A stretch of DNA of 64,000 nucleotides from Amphritea atlantica (GCF_018860855.1 NZ_JAHKQE010000034.1:1-64000); one strand, 5' to 3'. Positions 10,998 through 21,626 are shown, counted from the stretch's first letter. Made by a program: numbers and translations. Notes: generated by a model not told the origin, from the sequence alone.

Positions 10998-11882
10998 ATG
11001 GGCTCTGCAGTGATCGATTTATCTAGCTACCGTTTTGGTTCCCATACCCTTGATTTAAGTCGTCCTCAAGTAATGGGGATTGTGAATGTCACTCCCGATT
11101 CATTCTCTGATGGCGGCACGCTGTATGAGACTCGTAATCTCTGTGTCGATCAGGCGGTTGAGCGAGCAAGGCAGATGGTTCTTGATGGCGCTGCGATTAT
11201 TGATATTGGTGGTGAGTCAACTCGTCCAGGTGCGGCTGCGGTCTCGTTGCAGGAGGAGTTGGATCGAGTTCTGCCGGTAGTGGAAAGAATCAATGCAGAG
11301 TTGGATGTTATTATCTCGGTGGATACCAGTACGCCAGAAGTTATCACTGAGGCGGCTTTCTTAGGCGCAGGCCTAATTAACGATGTCCGTGCTTTAGGTC
11401 GTGAAGGGGCATTAGAGGCAGCCGTAGCGACCGGTTTGCCCGTCTGTCTTATGCATATGCAGGGTAGCCCAGCAACGATGCAGAATGCGCCAGAATATGA
11501 CGATGTATTGGATGATGTCAGCCACTTTTTGCAACAGCGCATTGAGGCTTGTCACAGCGCGGGTATAACAAGTGATCAGATTATTTTGGATCCAGGTTTC
11601 GGTTTTGGTAAAACGGTAGAGCATAATCTGCGTCTGCTTAATAATTTGCGCCAACTGCTTAAGTTTGATCTACCTTTGCTTGTGGGCACGTCGCGTAAAA
11701 GTATGCTGGATCATGTACTGAATCGATCAGTGGATCAGCGTTTAGCCGGTGGTTTAGCGACCGTCGCGATCGGCGTGCAGCAGGGCGGCCATATTTTCAG
11801 GGTTCATGATGTCAAAGAAACAGTCGACGTGGTGCGGATGACCGAAGCGATCTTGAATGAAAGGAAGGTTGATAATGACTAA
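10998..11882 (+). CDS. folP: Dihydropteroate synthase
   Basis: FolP condenses p-aminobenzoate with the pterin pyrophosphate made by FolK (encoded here at 32.8-33.3 kb) in folate synthesis, and is the sulfonamide target. Motifs: [15 protein letters not shown] near residue 30, [10 protein letters not shown] near 75 and [10 protein letters not shown] near 230. The ORF is 294 residues from ATG 10998. An in-frame GTG at 11010 is an alternative start, and E. coli FolP is slightly shorter. The gene overlaps glmM by 8 bases, so translation is probably coupled. ftsH-folP-glmM is a conserved order. Confidence 0.95.
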   Translation: MGSAVIDLSSYRFGSHTLDLSRPQVMGIVNVTPDSFSDGGTLYETRNLCVDQAVERARQMVLDGAAIIDIGGESTRPGAAAVSLQEELDRVLPVVERINAELDVIISVDTSTPEVITEAAFLGAGLINDVRALGREGALEAAVATGLPVCLMHMQGSPATMQNAPEYDDVLDDVSHFLQQRIEACHSAGITSDQIILDPGFGFGKTVEHNLRLLNNLRQLLKFDLPLLVGTSRKSMLDHVLNRSVDQRLAGGLATVAIGVQQGGHIFRVHDVKETVDVVRMTEAILNERKVDND

Positions 11883-13209
11883 GCGGTATTTTGGCACGGA
11901 TGGTATTCGCGGCAAAGTTGGCACGGCGCCGATCACTCCAGACTTTATGTTGAAGCTGGGTTGGGCGGCAGGGAAAGTCTTTGCTCGGGAAGGGCGTAGT
12001 AAGATTATCATTGGTAAAGACACGCGAATCTCTGGCTATATGTTTGAGTCAGCACTGGAGGCGGGGTTATCGGCGGCTGGTGTTGATGTGTTGTTACTTG
12101 GACCTATGCCGACACCTGCGATTGCTTATCTAACACGTACCTTTAGGTGTAATGCGGGCATCGTTATCAGTGCATCACACAACCCTTATTACGATAATGG
12201 GATTAAGTTTTTCTCTGAGCAGGGTACTAAGCTGCCAGATGCCATTGAGCATGCGATTGAAGCGCAGATGGATATGGCGATGACGACGGTGGATGCCGCT
12301 GAGTTGGGTAAGGCGCGAAGAATTGAGGACGCCGCAGGGCGTTATATCGAATTTTGCAAAGGCACGGTCTCGGGTGATCTCAGTCTCAAAGACCTGAAAA
12401 TTGTAGTCGATTGTGCCAATGGTGCTACCTATCATATAGCGCCTAAAGTGTTTCGTGAGTTGGGCGCGTTAGTGGTTGAGATTGGCTCATCACCCGATGG
12501 TATTAATATTAATGAAGCTTGTGGTGCAACCTCGACTGCGTTGCTGCAGCAAACGGCTGTTGAGCAGCAGGCTGATCTGGGGATTGCACTGGATGGAGAT
12601 GGTGATCGCCTTATTATGGTTGATCACCTAGGCCAGCAAGTCGACGGGGATGAGTTGCTGTTTATCATAGCGATGGCCCAATACAAAAAAAATCAGCTTA
12701 ATGGTGGTGTGGTAGGCACTCTGATGAGTAACTTCGGCTTAGAGCAGGGGCTGAAACAAGCGGGTGTTCCTTTCATCCGGGCGCAGGTTGGCGATCGCTA
12801 TGTATTGGAGCAGATGATTGCTAATGATTGGTTTCTCGGCGGCGAATCGTCAGGTCATCTGATCTGTCGTCAGTTGACCTCAACTGGGGATGGTATCGTT
12901 GCGGCACTGCAGGTGCTGAAAGCGGTTACCGATGAGGGGAGTTCATTACATGTGCTTAAATCGGCGATGGGTAAAATGCCGCAAACAATGATTAATGTGC
13001 GTTTGACTAGCAAAGTCGACGTACTTTCGCTGCCTGACGTGCAATTGGCTGTAACTGATATTGAGTCTCGCTTAGGTGATCGTGGACGGGTATTATTACG
13101 TCCTTCGGGCACTGAGCCGTTAGTACGAGTGATGGTGGAAGGGGATGATGAGGCTTGGGTTGAGGCCTTGTGTCAGGAGTTAGCCGAGGTTGTGCGACAA
13201 GCACTCTGA
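11875..13209 (+). CDS. glmM: Phosphoglucosamine mutase
   Basis: GlmM converts glucosamine-6-phosphate to glucosamine-1-phosphate for UDP-GlcNAc, the precursor of peptidoglycan and LPS. The catalytic phosphoserine is Ser101 in [13 protein letters not shown], the metal loop is ALDGDGDR near residue 240, and the phosphate-binding [14 protein letters not shown] lies near the C-terminus. I place the start at ATG 11875, not the in-frame ATG at 11857: AAGGAAGG at 11860-11868 is then correctly spaced, and the 444-residue product matches E. coli GlmM (445). Confidence 0.96.
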   Translation: MTKRYFGTDGIRGKVGTAPITPDFMLKLGWAAGKVFAREGRSKIIIGKDTRISGYMFESALEAGLSAAGVDVLLLGPMPTPAIAYLTRTFRCNAGIVISASHNPYYDNGIKFFSEQGTKLPDAIEHAIEAQMDMAMTTVDAAELGKARRIEDAAGRYIEFCKGTVSGDLSLKDLKIVVDCANGATYHIAPKVFRELGALVVEIGSSPDGININEACGATSTALLQQTAVEQQADLGIALDGDGDRLIMVDHLGQQVDGDELLFIIAMAQYKKNQLNGGVVGTLMSNFGLEQGLKQAGVPFIRAQVGDRYVLEQMIANDWFLGGESSGHLICRQLTSTGDGIVAALQVLKAVTDEGSSLHVLKSAMGKMPQTMINVRLTSKVDVLSLPDVQLAVTDIESRLGDRGRVLLRPSGTEPLVRVMVEGDDEAWVEALCQELAEVVRQAL

Positions 13210-13295
13210 ATTTTTATCATTTTGTGCGCGCTAGTTGCTTGTAACTTATCAGGAAACTCGTTACTATGTGCGCCGCTTTGCACAGAGGGGAACTC

Positions 13296-14060
13296 ATGCG
13301 TAAGACGATAGTCGCCGGAAATTGGAAGATGAACGGAACCAGTGAGTCGATCAAGACGTTGCTGGAAAGCCTCACCGCAGGTGTGCCTGCTGTTGATGGG
13401 CTGGTGACATTAGTCTGTCCGCCTGCTGTCTATCTGTCTCAGGTTAAGCAGTTATTGGGTGATGCGCCGATCGCATTGGGTGCGCAAAATGTTTCTTCGC
13501 AGCCAGCAGGTGCTTTTACCGGTGAATGTTCGTTGGCGATGCTGCAAGATCTAGGATGTGAGTATGTTATCCTTGGTCATTCTGAGCGGCGTAGCCTGTT
13601 TGCTGAGACAAATAGTGATGTGGCCGATAAAGTAGCGGCAACACTAGCGGCAGGATTGATTCCAATACTCTGTGTTGGTGAAACTCTGGAGCAGCGTGAA
13701 GCGGGTGAGACGCTAAAGTTGGTTGCTGCGCAGATAGATCCAGTATTGCAGCGAGTGGGTGTTAAAGGTTTTGCCTCTGTGGTAATTGCATACGAACCTG
13801 TCTGGGCTATTGGTACAGGTTTGACAGCAACCCCAGAGCAGGCGCAGGAAGTACATGCTGCTATCCGTGCGCAACTTGCTGAACGTGATGCTGACATCGC
13901 TGATCAGCTATCAATTTTGTATGGCGGCAGTATGAATGCTGGCAATGCAGCTGAGCTTTTGGCTCAACAGGATATTGATGGTGGTTTGATTGGTGGCGCA
14001 TCGCTGAAAGCTGACGAATTCCTGACGATCTGCGCTGCGGCGACAGAGAGTCGTAAGTAA
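13296..14060 (+). CDS. tpiA: Triose-phosphate isomerase
   Basis: TpiA interconverts dihydroxyacetone phosphate and glyceraldehyde-3-phosphate. Catalytic residues are His95 in ILGHSERR and Glu167 in AYEPVWAIGTG, with the phosphate-binding YGGS and GGAS segments near the end. The start is ATG 13296, directly after GAGGGG at 13285-13290. An upstream in-frame ATG at 13266 would add ten unrelated residues. The 254-residue length matches the family. glmM-tpiA-secG is the standard order in Pseudomonas and relatives. Confidence 0.97.
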   Translation: MRKTIVAGNWKMNGTSESIKTLLESLTAGVPAVDGLVTLVCPPAVYLSQVKQLLGDAPIALGAQNVSSQPAGAFTGECSLAMLQDLGCEYVILGHSERRSLFAETNSDVADKVAATLAAGLIPILCVGETLEQREAGETLKLVAAQIDPVLQRVGVKGFASVVIAYEPVWAIGTGLTATPEQAQEVHAAIRAQLAERDADIADQLSILYGGSMNAGNAAELLAQQDIDGGLIGGASLKADEFLTICAAATESRK

Positions 14061-14072
14061 GTGGAAAAATAG

Positions 14073-14438
14073 ATGGAAACTCTGGTTCTTGCTGTACATG
14101 TTCTGCTGGCTGTTGCCATTATTGCTCTGGTGTTATTGCAGCAGGGTAAAGGCGCTGAAGCCGGTGCTTCGTTTGGTGCAGGTGCATCTCAGACAGTATT
14201 TGGTAGTCAGGGATCTGGTTCATTCCTGAGTCGTATGACTGCGATTATTGCAACCGGTTTATTTATTACCAGCTTTGTGTTGGCGGTATATGCAAAAGAT
14301 AAGGCAGTTTCAGTGAATGATGCAGGTATTCCTTCTGCTGCGCTGATTCAAAGTGCCGCAGAGCAGGTTGATCAAGTGCCTGTTTTGGAAGAGCAAAAGT
14401 TACCTACAGGTGATGCGGACGTACCGCCTGCAGAGTAA
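14073..14438 (+). CDS. secG: Sec translocon subunit SecG
   Basis: SecG is the small accessory subunit of the SecYEG protein channel. The 121 residues contain two membrane helices (about 3-22 and 52-72). Between them lies the Gly-rich loop with [19 protein letters not shown], the family signature. The C-terminal tail is acidic and variable. It starts 12 bases after tpiA and is followed 12 bases after its stop by a tRNA-Leu gene, the same secG-tRNA-Leu(GAG) order as in E. coli. Confidence 0.95.
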   Translation: METLVLAVHVLLAVAIIALVLLQQGKGAEAGASFGAGASQTVFGSQGSGSFLSRMTAIIATGLFITSFVLAVYAKDKAVSVNDAGIPSAALIQSAAEQVDQVPVLEEQKLPTGDADVPPAE

Positions 14439-14450
14439 ACCTCGTTTTAT

Positions 14451-14537
14451 GCCGAAGTGGTGGAATTGGTAGACACGCCATCTTGAGGGGGTGGTGACCT
14501 AATGGTCGTGCGGGTTCAAGTCCCGCCTTCGGCACCA
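14451..14537 (+). tRNA. tRNA-Leu(GAG)
   Basis: The sequence folds as a class II tRNA of 87 nt with encoded CCA. The acceptor arms GCCGAAG/CTTCGGC pair fully, and the D-arm carries GGAATTGGTAGACAC. The anticodon stem CCATC/GGTGG encloses loop TTGAGGG with anticodon GAG. A long variable arm and the T-arm GGTTCAAGTCCC follow. It closely resembles E. coli leuU, which also follows secG. Confidence 0.97.
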
Positions 14538-15006
14538 TATTTAAAGAAGCGCTCTATGAGCGCTTTTTTTTCGTCTATGCCTTGGCGGGACTATCGTCCC
14601 GCGTTGGTTCATCTGCGATGAAGTCCTTCGGACCGCCGTCGCAGGCTCCTGCGCCCAATGAAGAGCGCATAGTCGGCACCTTGTTTAAAGAAGCGCTCTA
14701 GAACGCTTTTTTTCGTCTATGCCTTGGCGGGGCTATGGTCCCGCGTTGGTTCATCTGCGATGAAGTCCTTCGGACCGCCGTCGCAGACTCCTTCGCCCAA
14801 TGAAGAGCGCATTGTCGGCACACTGTTTAAAGAAAGGCTGTAAGTTTTTTTCGTCTATGCCTTGGCGGGACTATCGTCCCGCGTTGGTTTATCTGCGATG
14901 AAGTCCTTCGGGCCGCCGTCGCAGGCTTCTTCGCCCAATGAAGAGCGCATTGTCAGCACCCTGTTTAAAGAAAGGCCGTAAGTGTTTTTTGTTTATGCCT
15001 TGGCAG
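14537..15006 (+). repeat. Tandem repeats (about 3.3 units of 138-144 bp), each ending in a copy of the tRNA-Leu 3' end
   Basis: Unit 1 spans about 14537-14680, unit 2 14681-14822, unit 3 14823-14960, and a partial unit runs 14961-15006. Each full unit ends in TCGGCAC(C) or TCAGCACC, matching the last bases of the tRNA gene (TTCGGCACCA), and the next unit begins with TTTAAAGAA. Inside each unit lie hairpin GCGGGAC/GTCCCGC (14585-14602 in unit 1) and nested hairpin CTGCGA..GTCC/GGAC..TCGCAG (14613-14644). Two differences in stem positions (A to G at the first hairpin of unit 2, A to G at the second of unit 3) keep G-U pairing. No protein-coding gene is evident. Function unknown. Confidence 0.85.
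14548..14571 (+). terminator. Terminator of tRNA-Leu
   Basis: AGCGCTC (14548-14554) and GAGCGCT (14558-14564) pair around TAT and are followed by eight T. A slightly degraded copy recurs in the second tandem repeat (about 14691-14713). Confidence 0.88.
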
Positions 15007-15165
15007 AGTCGTACTTGTTGTTTCTAGCCCTTCCGGTTGGTGTTCGAGTTGGCTGTTGTTCTTTTTTGAGTGGTGATAACGGCTTTTCACTGTTTGTTGG
15101 GTAATCAGTACAAGCTGTCCTTGAACTAGAATGGTAGCGGGAGTATAATTCACCCCGATTTCTGA

Positions 15166-15242
<77 letters not shown>

Positions 15243-15361
15243 TTTTTTAATGGTCAATCAGAAACAAGAGTTTTATTACGAACTCTTGAAGGTTATAAGG
15301 AATCTGATCAGGTATAGCTTGCCTGTCAGTCTATATCCTTCGGGAAGGGTTCCCGCTACCA
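15243..15361 (+). repeat. Duplicated tRNA-fMet 3' end after a 106-bp spacer
   Basis: GGTTCCCGCTACCA at 15348-15361 repeats the tRNA-fMet 3' end (GGCCCCCGCTACCA, 15229-15242) with two differences, one unit of 119 bp downstream. Both copies are followed by related sequence containing TCAATCAG. Inside the spacer, CAAGAGTT/AACTCTTG can form a hairpin. No complete second tRNA is present. This mirrors the tRNA-Leu repeats. Confidence 0.65.
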
Positions 15362-15424
15362 ATTTCAGAAGACTGTTCAATCAGTGATGGATCTGAAATT
15401 GTCGATCAAGTAGTACGTTGATTG

Positions 15425-15446
15425 GCCCCTTTTTAGGGGCTTTTTC
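15425..15446 (+). terminator. First terminator upstream of rimP
   Basis: GCCCC (15425-15429) and GGGGC (15436-15440) pair around TTTTTA and are followed by a T-run. It ends the tRNA-fMet transcript or acts as a partial terminator before the rimP-nusA-infB operon. Confidence 0.8.
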
Positions 15447-15475
15447 GTACTTGCGGCCCAGAGGTCGTATGTGGA

Positions 15476-15497
15476 ATGGGTCTTTGACCCATTTTTT
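15476..15497 (+). terminator. Second hairpin plus T-run in the rimP leader
   Basis: ATGGGTC (15476-15482) pairs with GACCCAT (15486-15492) around TTT, followed by six T. It lies about 34 bases before the rimP start. Being inside the presumed operon leader, it could be a leaky terminator. In E. coli, NusA autoregulates this operon through leader termination. Confidence 0.72.
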
Positions 15498-15530
15498 GTT
15501 TGCCTAAAAAGTAGGTTTAGAGGTTTTTGC

Positions 15531-15986
15531 GTGTCAGCAAAGTTGAGTGTGTTACAGGAACTGATTGAGCCATCCGTGGTGGCTCTCGGTTATCAGTTAT
15601 GGGGTATCGAAATGGTATCTCAGGGGCGTCACAGTATGCTGCGGATCTATATCGATGCTGAAAATGGTATCGGTGTCGATGATTGCGCCAATGTGAGTCG
15701 TCAGGTGAGCGGTATTCTGGATGTGGAAGATCCGATTAGCGGAGAATATACATTAGAAGTGTCCTCGCCGGGGATGGATCGCCCGCTGTTTACGCTGGAA
15801 CAGTACAAGGCGTTTGTCGGGCATGTTTTGCAGGTGAAATTGCGAATGCCATTTGATGGTCGCCGCCGGTTTAAAGGCGTCCTGAAAGGCTTTGAGGATG
15901 AAGATATTGTGCTGGTTGTCGATCAGGAAGAATACCTGTTACCGATTGACCATATTGAAAAAGCAAACATAGTTCCTCAGTTCTGA
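15531..15986 (+). CDS. rimP: Ribosome maturation factor RimP
   Basis: RimP helps assemble the 30S subunit, acting around S12 and the central pseudoknot. The 151 residues include the [20 protein letters not shown] region and [17 protein letters not shown], both diagnostic. I chose GTG 15531: TAGAGG at 15518-15523 is well spaced and the length equals E. coli RimP (150). A longer frame from 15471 would cross a terminator-like hairpin and adds unrelated residues. It is the first gene of the rimP-nusA-infB-rbfA-truB operon. Confidence 0.95.
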   Translation: MSAKLSVLQELIEPSVVALGYQLWGIEMVSQGRHSMLRIYIDAENGIGVDDCANVSRQVSGILDVEDPISGEYTLEVSSPGMDRPLFTLEQYKAFVGHVLQVKLRMPFDGRRRFKGVLKGFEDEDIVLVVDQEEYLLPIDHIEKANIVPQF

Positions 15987-16022
15987 GCGTAAAGAATTGA
16001 ATTTTGAGGTTGGGGCAGTTGT

Positions 16023-17510
16023 ATGAATAAAGAAATTCTACTGGTTGCAGAAGCAGTATCTAACGAGAAAGACGTTTCTAAAGAGGTCATCTTTGAAGCG
16101 ATTGAATTGGCGTTGGCAACAGCGACAAAGAAGCGCTATGACGAGGAAGCGGATATCCGTGTTGTAATCGACCGAGCTACCGGTGATTACCAAACATTTC
16201 GTCGCTGGGCTGTGGTAAGCAATGAAGGTGTTCCTTTGTTGGGTACCGAGCTGACAATGCAAGAGGCTGAAGAGATTGATACCAGCTTGCAGCCAGGCGA
16301 CATCCATGAAGAAGAGGTTGAATCCGTTAAGTTTGGCCGTATTGCTGCTCAAACCGCTAAACAGGTTATTGTGCAAAAAGTACGGGAAGCGGAACGCGCT
16401 AAAGTTGTTGCTCAATACAGCAGCCGTTTAGGCGAACTTATCTCGGGTACCGTCAAGAAAGTGACACGGGACAACATTATTATTGATTTGGGTAATAACG
16501 CTGAAGCTGTTTTACCCCGTGATCAGTTGTTGCCGCGGGAAACTTACCGCATGGGCGATCGAGTTCGTGCCGTACTGAATGAAATTCGCACCGAAGGACG
16601 TGGCCCACAGCTTGCGATGAGCCGTAGCTGTCCTGAGATGCTGATTGAACTGTTCCGCATTGAAGTGCCTGAAATCTCAGAAGAAGTTATTGAGATTCGT
16701 GCGGCATCTCGTGATCCAGGTTCTCGGGCTAAGATCGCTGTTAAAACCAATGATGGTCGTATCGATCCTGTTGGTGCCTGTGTAGGTATGCGTGGCGCAC
16801 GGGTTCAGGCGGTGTCTAATGAACTGAGTGGCGAACGTGTCGATATCATTCTTTGGGATGATAACCCTGCACAGTTGGTCATCAATGCCATGTCTCCAGC
16901 TGAAGTTGCATCGATTGTCGTGGATGAAGATTCCCGTTCGATGGATGTTGCAGTGGCCGAAGAAAACTTGCCAATGGCGATTGGCCGTAGTGGACAGAAT
17001 GTTCGCCTAGCGTCTGAACTGACGGGCTGGAAACTGAATGTTATGACCGAAGAAGACGCGGCTGAAAAGCAACAGTCTGAAACCGGATCCATCCTTGAGC
17101 TGTTTGTTAAGCACTTGGATGTTGATGATGATATTGCTGGAATATTGGTAGACGAAGGCTTTACCTCGCTGGAAGAGGTTGCTTACGTACCGGCAGATGA
17201 AATGCTCGAAATCGAAGGTTTCGATGAAGAGATTGTTGATGAACTGCGCACCCGCGCGAAAGATGCTCTGCTCAACCTCGAGCTGGCCAATGAAGAGGCG
17301 CTGAATGTTGAGCCTGCTCAAGACCTGCTGGAAATGGATGGTATGGAGCGTCACCTGGCCTATGTTCTGGCTAGTAAAGGTATCGTGACCATGGAAGATC
17401 TAGCTGAACAAGCAGTTGAAGACCTGCTTGACGTTAAAGAGCTGGATAAAGACAAGGCTGCAGCGCTAATTATGACTGCGCGCGCCCCATGGTTTGCGGA
17501 CGAAGAATAA
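16023..17510 (+). CDS. nusA: Transcription termination/antitermination factor NusA
   Basis: NusA binds RNA polymerase and controls pausing, termination and antitermination. The 495 residues show the N-terminal polymerase-binding domain (about 1-130) and an S1 domain (about 135-200). KH1 and KH2 (about 205-345) include [15 protein letters not shown] and [13 protein letters not shown]. Two acidic AR repeats close the protein (about 360-495), the form typical of gammaproteobacteria, where AR2 contacts the polymerase alpha C-terminal domain. It starts 37 bases after rimP. Confidence 0.97.
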   Translation: MNKEILLVAEAVSNEKDVSKEVIFEAIELALATATKKRYDEEADIRVVIDRATGDYQTFRRWAVVSNEGVPLLGTELTMQEAEEIDTSLQPGDIHEEEVESVKFGRIAAQTAKQVIVQKVREAERAKVVAQYSSRLGELISGTVKKVTRDNIIIDLGNNAEAVLPRDQLLPRETYRMGDRVRAVLNEIRTEGRGPQLAMSRSCPEMLIELFRIEVPEISEEVIEIRAASRDPGSRAKIAVKTNDGRIDPVGACVGMRGARVQAVSNELSGERVDIILWDDNPAQLVINAMSPAEVASIVVDEDSRSMDVAVAEENLPMAIGRSGQNVRLASELTGWKLNVMTEEDAAEKQQSETGSILELFVKHLDVDDDIAGILVDEGFTSLEEVAYVPADEMLEIEGFDEEIVDELRTRAKDALLNLELANEEALNVEPAQDLLEMDGMERHLAYVLASKGIVTMEDLAEQAVEDLLDVKELDKDKAAALIMTARAPWFADEE

Positions 17511-17533
17511 GTCAACGGAGGAGATAAACCCAG

Positions 17534-20119
17534 ATGGCAGAAGTCACAGTAAAACAGCTAGCCGAAGTAGTTGGCGTTCCCGTTGATCGTTTGCTTACGC
17601 AGATGAAAGAAGCAGGTATTGCAGGAAAAAATGAAGTTGCTTCCGTAACAGAAGATGAACGTCAAAAGCTGCTAAACCATCTTAAGCGTAGCCACGGTGA
17701 AAAATCCGATGGCGAACCTAAGAAGATTACGCTTAAGCGTAAAACAACCAGCCAACTTAAAGTGTCTGGTGCTGCAGGTAAGAAAACTATCAACGTAGAA
17801 GTGCGTAAAAAACGCACCTATGTTAAACGTGCGGATGTTGAAGAAACATCCACCGCTAACGCAAAAGTTAACAATCTTCAGGCGGAGCTAGATGTCCAAG
17901 CCCGCCGGGATGCTGAACTTCAGGCGGCGCAAGAGAAACAGCGTGAAGAAGCACGTGTGAAAGCTGAACAAGAAGCGAAAGCGAAAGCGGCCCGTGAAAC
18001 GAGTACAGCTAAGCCGGCTAATTCAGGTAAACCGTCTGAACCAAAAGCGGCCGTATCTAAGCCGTCAATGGCAAAACCTGCAGCGAAAAAAGCAGCGGCA
18101 CCTCGTTCTGGCGCCGCCCCAGCAAATGCTGCTGCGCCTGCTAATGCTAATCCAAATGCACCGAAGCAGGATCGTAAGCCAGCACGGGAGAAAAACTTCC
18201 GTAGCCAGGATAAACCTGCAGCGGGTCGTAAAGGTGGCGATAAGCGCCTGTCCCGTAAACCAGGTGGTCGTGATGGTAATCGTCGCGGTAAGCCAGTTCA
18301 ACGCGGCATGACCAGCTCAAACGTACAAGCGTTCGAGCGTCCTACTGCGCCGGTTATCCATGAAGTTGGGATTCCTGAATCCATTACCGTGGCTGAATTG
18401 GCGAAGAAAATGTCCGTTAAGGCGGCTGATGTGATTAAAGTCATGTTCAAAATGGGGGCGATGGCGACCATCAACTCTGTGATTGATCAGGACACTGCCA
18501 CTCTGGTTGTTGAAGAGATGGGTCACACCGCTGTTGCGATGCAGGCTAACACCGTTGAAGATCAGTTGATCGAAAGCGCGGGTGCTGCAGAAGAGATTGC
18601 TGGTGAACAGGTTGAGCGTGCGCCAGTCGTTACCGTTATGGGTCACGTTGACCACGGTAAAACATCACTGCTGGATTATATTCGTAAAACTCGTGTTGCC
18701 GCGGGTGAGTCCGGTGGTATTACCCAGCATATCGGTGCTTATCACGTTGAAACTGGCCATGGTATGGTTAGCTTCTTGGATACACCGGGACACGCAGCCT
18801 TTACGGCGATGCGTGCCCGTGGTGCACAGTTGACCGATATCGTTATTCTGGTTGTCGCGGCGGATGACGGTGTTATGCCTCAGACCGAAGAAGCGGTTAA
18901 CCATGCAAAATCTGCTGGCGTGCCATTGGTTATTGCGGTTAACAAAATCGATAAAGAAGACGCTGATCCAGAACGTGTTAAAAACGAATTGGCGCAGCGG
19001 GATGTCTTGCCGGAAGAGTGGGGCGGTGACGTTCAGTTCGTCAACGTTTCAGCTAAAACCGGTGAAGGTATTGATGCGCTGCTTGATGCGGTCTTGATGC
19101 AAGCAGAGTTGCTCGAACTAAAAGCGATTCCTGAAGCGCCGGGTCGTGGTGTGGTGGTTGAATCCCGTCTGGATAAAGGGCGTGGTCCTGTGGCAACACT
19201 GTTGGTTCAGAATGGTACCTTGAAACAGGGTGATATCGTTCTGGCTGGACTGCAGTATGGCCGTGTGCGGGCGATGCTCGATGAAAACGGTAAGCCGGTT
19301 AAAACCGCTGGACCTTCTATTCCGGTCGAGATTCTAGGTTTAGATGGTACGCCGGGTGCAGGTGATGAATTCACTGTTGTCTCTAACGAGAAGAAAGCCC
19401 GTGAAGTGGCGTTGTTCCGTCAGGGTAAATACCGTGAAATCAAACTGCAGCGTCAGCAGCAGGCGAAACTTGAGAACTTGTTCGAGAACATGCAAGCGGG
19501 CGATGTTAAAACACTTAATATCATCCTTAAAGCGGACGTACGTGGTTCTCTAGAAGCACTCACGAGTTCGTTGATGGACCTGAGCACAGACGAAGTTAAG
19601 GTTAATGTAGTCTCCGGCGGTGTCGGTGGTATTGCTGAAACCGATGCTAACTTGGCGGTTGCCTCTAGCTCAATCATGATCGGCTTTAACGTCCGTGCGG
19701 ATGCGCAGGCGCGTGCTATCGTTGAGCGTGAAGGTATCGAACTTCGTTACTACAGCGTTATCTACGATATCATCGATGATGTTAAGTTGGCGATGACGGG
19801 TCTGCTGTCTCCTGAGTTTAAAGAGCAGATTGTTGGTATTGCTGAGGTTCGTGATGTCTTCCGTGCACCGAAGATTGGCGCAGTTGCTGGTTGTATGGTC
19901 ACTGAAGGATCTGTATTCCGTAACAAACGTATCCGGGTTCTGCGTGAAAACGTGGTTATCTATGAAGGTGAGCTGGAATCTCTGCGTCGCTTTAAAGATA
20001 ACGTGGCTGAAGTTCGTCAGGGCATGGAATGCGGTATCGGCGTTAAGAACTACAATGATGTGAAGGTCGGCGATCAGATCGAAGTCTTCGATACCATTGA
20101 AGTTCAGCGTACCCTTTAA
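17534..20119 (+). CDS. infB: Translation initiation factor IF-2
   Basis: IF-2 is the GTPase that places initiator tRNA-fMet (encoded 2.3 kb upstream) on the ribosome. The 861 residues have an N-terminal IF2N subdomain, then a long Lys/Ala/Glu-rich linker (about 90-280). A second IF2N motif precedes the G domain, which starts at GHVDHGKT near residue 370, with DTPGHAAF and NKID. The C-terminal domains bind fMet-tRNA. A GGAGG sits just before the ATG, 23 bases after nusA. E. coli also makes shorter forms from internal starts; I did not identify a clear one. Confidence 0.97.
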   Translation: MAEVTVKQLAEVVGVPVDRLLTQMKEAGIAGKNEVASVTEDERQKLLNHLKRSHGEKSDGEPKKITLKRKTTSQLKVSGAAGKKTINVEVRKKRTYVKRADVEETSTANAKVNNLQAELDVQARRDAELQAAQEKQREEARVKAEQEAKAKAARETSTAKPANSGKPSEPKAAVSKPSMAKPAAKKAAAPRSGAAPANAAAPANANPNAPKQDRKPAREKNFRSQDKPAAGRKGGDKRLSRKPGGRDGNRRGKPVQRGMTSSNVQAFERPTAPVIHEVGIPESITVAELAKKMSVKAADVIKVMFKMGAMATINSVIDQDTATLVVEEMGHTAVAMQANTVEDQLIESAGAAEEIAGEQVERAPVVTVMGHVDHGKTSLLDYIRKTRVAAGESGGITQHIGAYHVETGHGMVSFLDTPGHAAFTAMRARGAQLTDIVILVVAADDGVMPQTEEAVNHAKSAGVPLVIAVNKIDKEDADPERVKNELAQRDVLPEEWGGDVQFVNVSAKTGEGIDALLDAVLMQAELLELKAIPEAPGRGVVVESRLDKGRGPVATLLVQNGTLKQGDIVLAGLQYGRVRAMLDENGKPVKTAGPSIPVEILGLDGTPGAGDEFTVVSNEKKAREVALFRQGKYREIKLQRQQQAKLENLFENMQAGDVKTLNIILKADVRGSLEALTSSLMDLSTDEVKVNVVSGGVGGIAETDANLAVASSSIMIGFNVRADAQARAIVEREGIELRYYSVIYDIIDDVKLAMTGLLSPEFKEQIVGIAEVRDVFRAPKIGAVAGCMVTEGSVFRNKRIRVLRENVVIYEGELESLRRFKDNVAEVRQGMECGIGVKNYNDVKVGDQIEVFDTIEVQRTL

Positions 20120-20139
20120 GAGTGTTTTGACAGGCTATT

Positions 20140-20535
20140 ATGGCAAGAGAATTTAGTCGTACACAGCGGATATCTGACCAGGTCCAAAAGGACCTGGCTC
20201 AGTTGATCCAGCGTGAAATTAAAGACCCCCGCTTAGGCATGGTGACAATCAGCTACGTCAAGATCGCTAAAGATCTTGGCTATGCTGATATCTACATCAC
20301 CGTCATGGCGATGGGTGGTAAAGATGAAGCCACTGCAGTGACAGAATCCCTTAAGGTTCTTAACAGTGCATCCGGTTTCCTACGTGGACAGCTGTCCAGC
20401 AAGATCAAACTGCGGGTGATGCCGCAATTACGTTTTCACTTTGATGAAAGTGTGGACCGTGGCCGCCGTCTGAACGACCTGATTATTAAAGCGACTCGGG
20501 AAGATGGTCAGCACGCTCAGGACGACGAGGAATAA
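20140..20535 (+). CDS. rbfA: Ribosome-binding factor A
   Basis: RbfA binds pre-30S subunits near helix 1 of 16S rRNA and is needed for maturation and cold adaptation. This 131-residue, KH-like protein shows QRISDQVQKDLAQLIQREI, DPRLGMVTISYV and LRFHFDESVDRG, all family signatures. It lies 20 bases after infB and only 3 bases before truB. Confidence 0.96.
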   Translation: MAREFSRTQRISDQVQKDLAQLIQREIKDPRLGMVTISYVKIAKDLGYADIYITVMAMGGKDEATAVTESLKVLNSASGFLRGQLSSKIKLRVMPQLRFHFDESVDRGRRLNDLIIKATREDGQHAQDDEE

Positions 20536-20538
20536 CCT

Positions 20539-21495
20539 TTGGCAAGACGGGCAAAAGGCCGGTCGGTCAATGGTATTTTTCTGCTTGATAAACCGGGTGG
20601 AATGTCGTCAAACCGGGCGTTGCAAATTATAAAACGGATCTATGGTGCGGCTAAGGCTGGCCATACCGGGGCATTGGATCCACTGGCGACTGGGATGCTG
20701 CCGCTTTGCTTTGGTGAAGCGACTAAGTTTTCCCAGTTCCTGCTGAATGCGGATAAACGCTACATTACCACCGCTAAACTGGGTCAAAGAACCGATACCA
20801 GCGATGCGGATGGTGAGGTGGTTGAAGAGCGGCCTCTGCCGGAGAACCTCAGCGCAGCGCAGATTGATGAGCTGTTGCAACGGGAGTTTACCGGCTTAAT
20901 CACCCAAGTGCCGTCAATGTTTTCGGCGCTTAAGCATAATGGGCAACCGCTCTATAAGCTGGCACGTCAAGGCATTCAGGTTGAAGTTAAAAGTCGCGAA
21001 GTAACGGTCTTTAGCATCGAGCTACTGGACTTTCGTGGTGATGAAGTCGATCTGGATATTCGTTGTAGCAAGGGCACCTATATCCGCTCAATTGTTCAGG
21101 ATATGGGCGAGATGCTAGGCTGCGGTGCACATGTTAAAATGCTCCGCCGGCTTGATTCTGGCCCCTATAAAGCTGAGGCGATGATGCCATTGGCTGAGCT
21201 AGAACAAAGGGTGGCTGATCTGGGTAGTGATGCGACTTTAGAAGACATACAAATGTCTTTGGATGCGCTATTATTACCCTCTTGGAGTCCGGTCGCGGAT
21301 ACACCTGAGGTGTTGTTGTCTGATAGCCAAACCCGTGCCCTATGTAATGGTCAACGGGTGATGCTTGAAGCCTTTGATGTAGAGCCTTTGGTGCGCATTC
21401 GCGACAGCGCCAGTGATAAATTTCTGGGTATTGGCGAGATCGATGTGTATGGGCAGTTACTGCCTCGTCGCTTGATGAATACTCAGGATATATAA
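20539..21495 (+). CDS. truB: tRNA pseudouridine-55 synthase
   Basis: TruB makes pseudouridine 55 in the T-loop of tRNAs. The catalytic Asp is residue 47 in GHTGALDPLATGMLP. Other blocks are KRYITTAKLGQRTDTSDADG and CSKGTYIRSIVQDMG, with a C-terminal PUA-like domain (318 residues in total). The start is TTG 20539, with GAGGAA overlapping the rbfA stop region. It probably ends the rimP operon before the rpsO promoter region. Confidence 0.96.
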   Translation: MARRAKGRSVNGIFLLDKPGGMSSNRALQIIKRIYGAAKAGHTGALDPLATGMLPLCFGEATKFSQFLLNADKRYITTAKLGQRTDTSDADGEVVEERPLPENLSAAQIDELLQREFTGLITQVPSMFSALKHNGQPLYKLARQGIQVEVKSREVTVFSIELLDFRGDEVDLDIRCSKGTYIRSIVQDMGEMLGCGAHVKMLRRLDSGPYKAEAMMPLAELEQRVADLGSDATLEDIQMSLDALLLPSWSPVADTPEVLLSDSQTRALCNGQRVMLEAFDVEPLVRIRDSASDKFLGIGEIDVYGQLLPRRLMNTQDI

Positions 21496-21570
21496 TTGAT
21501 ATGTCTGTGCGGCTTCGGCGGCACGGGCGATATGACGTTGAACTGATAATATGCTCGGTACAACGCGACT

Positions 21571-21610
21571 ATTAATCCACCACACTTATATCTGTGGTGT
21601 GCATATTAAT
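21571..21610 (+). promoter_or_regulatory. Stem-loop in the rpsO leader (possible S15 autoregulatory site)
   Basis: CACCACA (21578-21584) pairs with TGTGGTG (21593-21599), and flanking ATTAAT copies (21571-21576, 21605-21610) can extend the stem. The hairpin ends 16 bases before the rpsO start, next to its ribosome site TTGGAG. S15 represses its own mRNA through a folded leader in E. coli. That this hairpin does the same is inferred from position only. Confidence 0.55.
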
Positions 21611-21626
21611 TTTGGAGTTATTTAAA

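Noticed and set aside
14537-15006. CRISPR array
   Set aside because: The repeats are contiguous, 138-144 bp long, without unique spacers, and no cas gene is present.
15348-15361. A second complete tRNA gene
   Set aside because: Only the last 14 bases match; there is no D-arm, anticodon arm or acceptor 5' strand upstream.
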